A stretch of 64,000 nt of DNA, taken from the NCBI GenBank assembly GCA_041060555.1, contig JBEUDS010000009.1. The stretch is one strand, 5' to 3'. This stretch comes from CAUJIW01 sp963205175. GTDB lineage: Bacteria > Pseudomonadota > Alphaproteobacteria > Sphingomonadales > Sphingomonadaceae. Made by a program: the position numbers and the translations under genes. Below the pieces are notes generated by a model, which saw nothing but the letters and a program-made list of their open reading frames with translations, did not search any database and was not told the DNA's origin. Positions 59,925 to 64,000 of the stretch are shown one piece after another; positions within the stretch are counted from its first letter, which is position 1, and every line of letters starts with the position of its first letter.

Positions 59925-61328
59925 ATGACGCAAGGTCTGGCCGGGCCAGGGGCCGCCGGGCAGGCGCCCACGGCGGCACCCGTGGCGGTGATCGTGCTCG
60001 CCGCCGGCAAGGGCACGCGGATGAAGTCGGACATGCACAAGGTGCTGCACCCGATCGGCGGGCTGCCGATGGTGGGCCATGTGCTGGCCGCCGCCGATGC
60101 CCTGGGCGCCGAGCGCCGGGTGCTGGTGGTGGGTTCGCTGAAGGAGCAGGTGGAGGCCGCCTTCGGCAGCCGCGCCAGCATCGCGCTGCAGGAGCCGCAG
60201 CTTGGCACCGGGCATGCCGTGCTGGCCGCCCGCGAGGCGATGGCCGGCTTCACCGGCGATGTGCTGATTCTCTATGGTGACGTGCCGCTGGTGCGCGCCG
60301 ACACGCTGCGCGCCATGCTGACCCGACTGCACCTGCCGGTGGGCGGGCGCGACCCTGCCTGCGTGGTGCTGACCTTCCGCCCGGCGGACCCGGCCGCTTA
60401 CGGTCGCGTCATCGTCGACGGCGACGGCGCCATCGCCAAGATGGTCGAGTTCAAGGACGCCAGCGCCGACGAGCGCGCCATCACCCTGTGCAACTCCGGC
60501 ATCATGGCGGTGCGCGGCGACCGGCTGTTCGCGCTGCTCGACCGCGTCACCAACGACAATGCCGCCGGCGAATATTATCTGCCGGACATCGTCATGCTGG
60601 CCGCCCGCGACAACGAGCCGTCGGTGGTGGTCGAGACCAGCGAGGATGAAGTGGCCGGCGTCAATTCCCGCGTCGAGCTGGCGCAGGTGGAAGCCGTGTT
60701 CCAGGCCCGCCGCCGCCGCGAGGCGATGCTGGCCGGCGCCACCCTGATCGCGCCGGAGACGGTGTTCTTCGCCCACGACACGGTGATCGGCCGCGACGTG
60801 GTGATCGAGCCCAACGTGGTGTTCGGTCCCGGCGTCTCGGTCGCCGATGGCGCGGTCATCCACGCCTTCTGCCATCTGGAGGGCACGACGGTCGGCCCGC
60901 GCGCCGAGGTCGGGCCGTTCGCCCGCCTGCGCCCCGGCGCCGAGCTGAAGGACAAGGCCAAGGTCGGCAACTTCGTCGAGATCAAGAAGGCGGTGCTGGA
61001 GGCCGGCGCCAAGGTCAACCACCTCACCTACATCGGTGACGCCTGGGTGGGGCCGAAGGCCAATGTCGGCGCCGGCACCATCACCTGCAATTACGACGGC
61101 TTCTTCAAATACAAGACGACCATCGGCGCCGGCGCCTTCATCGGCTCCAACACCGCGCTGGTGGCGCCGGTCACCATCGGCGAGGGCGCCATCGTCGGCG
61201 CCGGCAGCGTGGTGACGCAGGATGTGGCGGCCGATGCGCTGGCGGTGGCCCGCGGCGCGCAGTCGGCGAAACCGGGCTGGGCGGCGCGTTTCCGCACGGC
61301 GATGACGGCGAAGAAAAAGGCAGGATAA
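59925..61328 (+). CDS. glmU: Bifunctional UDP-GlcNAc pyrophosphorylase / GlcN-1-P N-acetyltransferase
   Basis: 467 residues. The uridylyltransferase half begins VIVLAAGKGTRMKSDMHKVLHPIGG and includes QEPQLGTGHAVLAA. The C-terminal half is a left-handed hexapeptide-repeat helix with the acetyltransferase site (NFVEIKKA, NHLTYIGDAWVG, GTITCNYDG). Makes UDP-GlcNAc for peptidoglycan, lipid A and, here, also for WecB. GGAGGGG at 59914-59920 fixes ATG 59925. Five bases separate it from glmS. Confidence 0.97.
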   Translation: MTQGLAGPGAAGQAPTAAPVAVIVLAAGKGTRMKSDMHKVLHPIGGLPMVGHVLAAADALGAERRVLVVGSLKEQVEAAFGSRASIALQEPQLGTGHAVLAAREAMAGFTGDVLILYGDVPLVRADTLRAMLTRLHLPVGGRDPACVVLTFRPADPAAYGRVIVDGDGAIAKMVEFKDASADERAITLCNSGIMAVRGDRLFALLDRVTNDNAAGEYYLPDIVMLAARDNEPSVVVETSEDEVAGVNSRVELAQVEAVFQARRRREAMLAGATLIAPETVFFAHDTVIGRDVVIEPNVVFGPGVSVADGAVIHAFCHLEGTTVGPRAEVGPFARLRPGAELKDKAKVGNFVEIKKAVLEAGAKVNHLTYIGDAWVGPKANVGAGTITCNYDGFFKYKTTIGAGAFIGSNTALVAPVTIGEGAIVGAGSVVTQDVAADALAVARGAQSAKPGWAARFRTAMTAKKKAG

Positions 61329-61333
61329 GCAAG

Positions 61334-63157
<1,824 letters not shown>

Positions 63158-63209
63158 CGGGCGCGGGCGAACGCCTGCGCTGGAATAACCCGACCCGCCT
63201 TAACCAGAG

Positions 63210-63235
63210 CCCCGCGTCACCCGGCGCGGGGTTTT
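63210..63235 (+). terminator. Rho-independent terminator after glmS
   Basis: CCCCGCG (63210-63216), an 8-nt loop and CGCGGGG (63225-63231) form a 7-bp GC stem followed directly by TTTT. It ends the glmU-glmS transcript and also marks the edge of the GC-rich backbone, as composition drops just beyond. Confidence 0.8.
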
Positions 63236-63440
63236 GATTGTGGCTGAATGAAAGTACTGTGGCAGGTCAGGCCCGAATTCTCGATAAGGAACAAACCGTG
63301 GCCACGCGATCTATTGTACGTCGCTTCTCTAAGCAGATCATCTACATCCGAGAACTGAGCCTGGATCGCGTTCATCGTTGTCCAATATCACAAGGACTTG
63401 GCCGACTCCTACAATTCTTTGAATTAGCGATGATCGAGGG
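63236..63440. other. Low-GC stretch, no supported gene
   Basis: About 205 bp with clearly lower GC content than the rest of the window. A plus-strand frame stays open here but lacks a ribosome site and continues antisense into the restriction enzyme remnant, so I do not call it. It is probably foreign DNA that came with that gene. Confidence 0.5.
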
Positions 63441-63875
63441 CTACGACCGCGCCGCCTCAGCGGCGATGTGTCCTGCCAGCGTGGTGACAAACGTTTTCAG
63501 GCTAGTGAGCTCGGAAAGCCCGCAGAATTCGCCCGTGGCCGAGGCAGAGCGTGGCGACGCCAAGAGTGCGGCGGCGGTGTAGAGATTCTCTTTCACCAGC
63601 CGTTCACACAGCAAATCGTACCGCTTCAGGTACGATGCGCCTTGGAATTCCGGGAATACCGGGAAATGCGGCGAGCGGTCACGGACAGGCAAGCGCGAAC
63701 GCGGCTCATCCTCCACCATCATCAGCCAGCCAAGGAACGGCTTGGGTTGGTTGCCAAGTGAGCCTTCGCGATAGGCCGTCCAAAAATCATGCGCCGTGCC
63801 GATTGCTTCCTCGGTCCGGTTGTTGAAATTGTTGCCAAAAGACGGGCCAACCTGACTCTTGAGCTCAACCGCGGG
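63441..63875 (-). pseudogene. PaeR7I/XhoI-type restriction endonuclease, 5'-truncated
   Basis: The minus-strand frame from about 63875 to TAG at 63441 encodes about 144 residues with an intact C-terminus. It begins VELKSQVGPSFGNNFNNR, then has EEAIGTAHDFWTAYREG, KPFLGWLMMVEDEPRSRLPV, and FPEFQGASYLKRYDLLCERL, all characteristic of PaeR7I/XhoI enzymes (full length about 245 residues). The E-x-K of the PD-(D/E)xK site is kept but the upstream half with the catalytic Asp is missing. A TGA lies in frame at 63885-63887. No cognate methyltransferase is in view. The break coincides with what looks like an insertion-sequence end. Confidence 0.82.
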
Positions 63876-64000
63876 TCGCGTCCGTCAAGGTGGTGTAATT
63901 TCGGCTGTGGCCGTGGGCCATCGTCAGGCGGCTTTGGCGGTGATGTGTAGGGGCTGATTTTCCTCCTCGATCATGGGTTGGTTGAGTTCGGCCATGCCTT
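63876..64000 (-). mobile_element. Probable insertion-sequence end with partial ORF
   Basis: Homology to the restriction enzyme stops abruptly near 63875. Beyond it GC content rises again and a minus-strand frame enters from the window edge, reading MAELNQPMIEEENQPLHITA and ending at TGA 63924-63926. The 45-50 bp between that stop and the break would be the element's terminal region (GGTCGCGTCCGTCAAGGTGG at 63874-63893). The layout is that of an IS with its transposase 3' end near the tip. The family cannot be named, and the other end is outside the window. Confidence 0.45.

Noticed and set aside
61329..61333. glmS ribozyme upstream of glmS
   Set aside because: Only five bases separate glmU and glmS, far too few for the ribozyme, which is also typical of Gram-positive bacteria.
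63238..63582. Plus-strand frame of 114 codons downstream of glmS
   Set aside because: No ribosome site, no recognisable domain, and its second half is antisense to the restriction enzyme remnant.

Overview
The window is very GC-rich, densely packed with overlapping genes, and reads as chromosome from an alphaproteobacterium. Three things point there: a DivL-type kinase with tyrosine at the phosphorylation site, the order ahcY-divL-tsaE-amgK-murU-addB-addA-trxA, and alphaproteobacterial-style AddAB. The gene set would fit a Rhodospirillales-like lineage, but I cannot name the genus.

Layout. 1-13.3 kb: the edge of a membrane-protein gene, then ahcY behind a SahR-like palindrome, divL, and a coupled run tsaE-amgK-murU-addB-addA-trxA closed by a strong terminator. 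13.4-15.6 kb: a GST, a methyltransferase and a GNAT enzyme. 15.5-22.1 kb: a minus-strand moxR-DUF58-DUF4159-membrane protein operon. 22.1-24.8 kb: a DUF1285 protein, a Nudix CoA pyrophosphatase, a small membrane protein and CCA-adding enzyme. 24.9 kb: a 25-bp tandem repeat that runs into the stop codon of wecB.

25-47 kb holds an exosortase A (XrtA) exopolysaccharide locus. The minus-strand blocks are an O-antigen-ligase-like protein with wecB, and an acyl carrier protein with two atypical hydrolases. The plus-strand block carries GNAT, acyl-CoA ligase-like and PLP decarboxylase genes, then export lipoprotein, chain-length protein, tyrosine autokinase, outer-membrane barrel, ExeA-like ATPase, deacetylase, FemAB protein, glycosyltransferase, XrtA and amidotransferase, followed by a serine protease. 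No PEP-CTERM substrate, PrsK/PrsR pair or initiating sugar transferase is present.

48-56 kb is the phosphate regulon on the minus strand: phoR, pstSCAB, phoU, phoB, with a PHO box and structured leader before pstS. 56.2-59 kb holds the most intriguing group: a small Tat-signal protein with a sigma-54-like promoter, followed by a PqqD-like protein, an HprK-related kinase and a DNTP-fold nucleotidyltransferase (HPr-rel-A type trio). A second sigma-54-like promoter precedes a small membrane protein near the XrtA locus. 59-63.2 kb carries gph (minus) and glmU-glmS (plus). From about 63.24 kb base composition drops and a 5'-truncated PaeR7I/XhoI-type restriction endonuclease abuts what looks like an insertion-sequence end.

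Functionally, much of the window concerns the cell envelope: MurNAc recycling (amgK, murU), UDP-GlcNAc supply (glmS, glmU), UDP-ManNAc (wecB), and an XrtA-linked exopolysaccharide.
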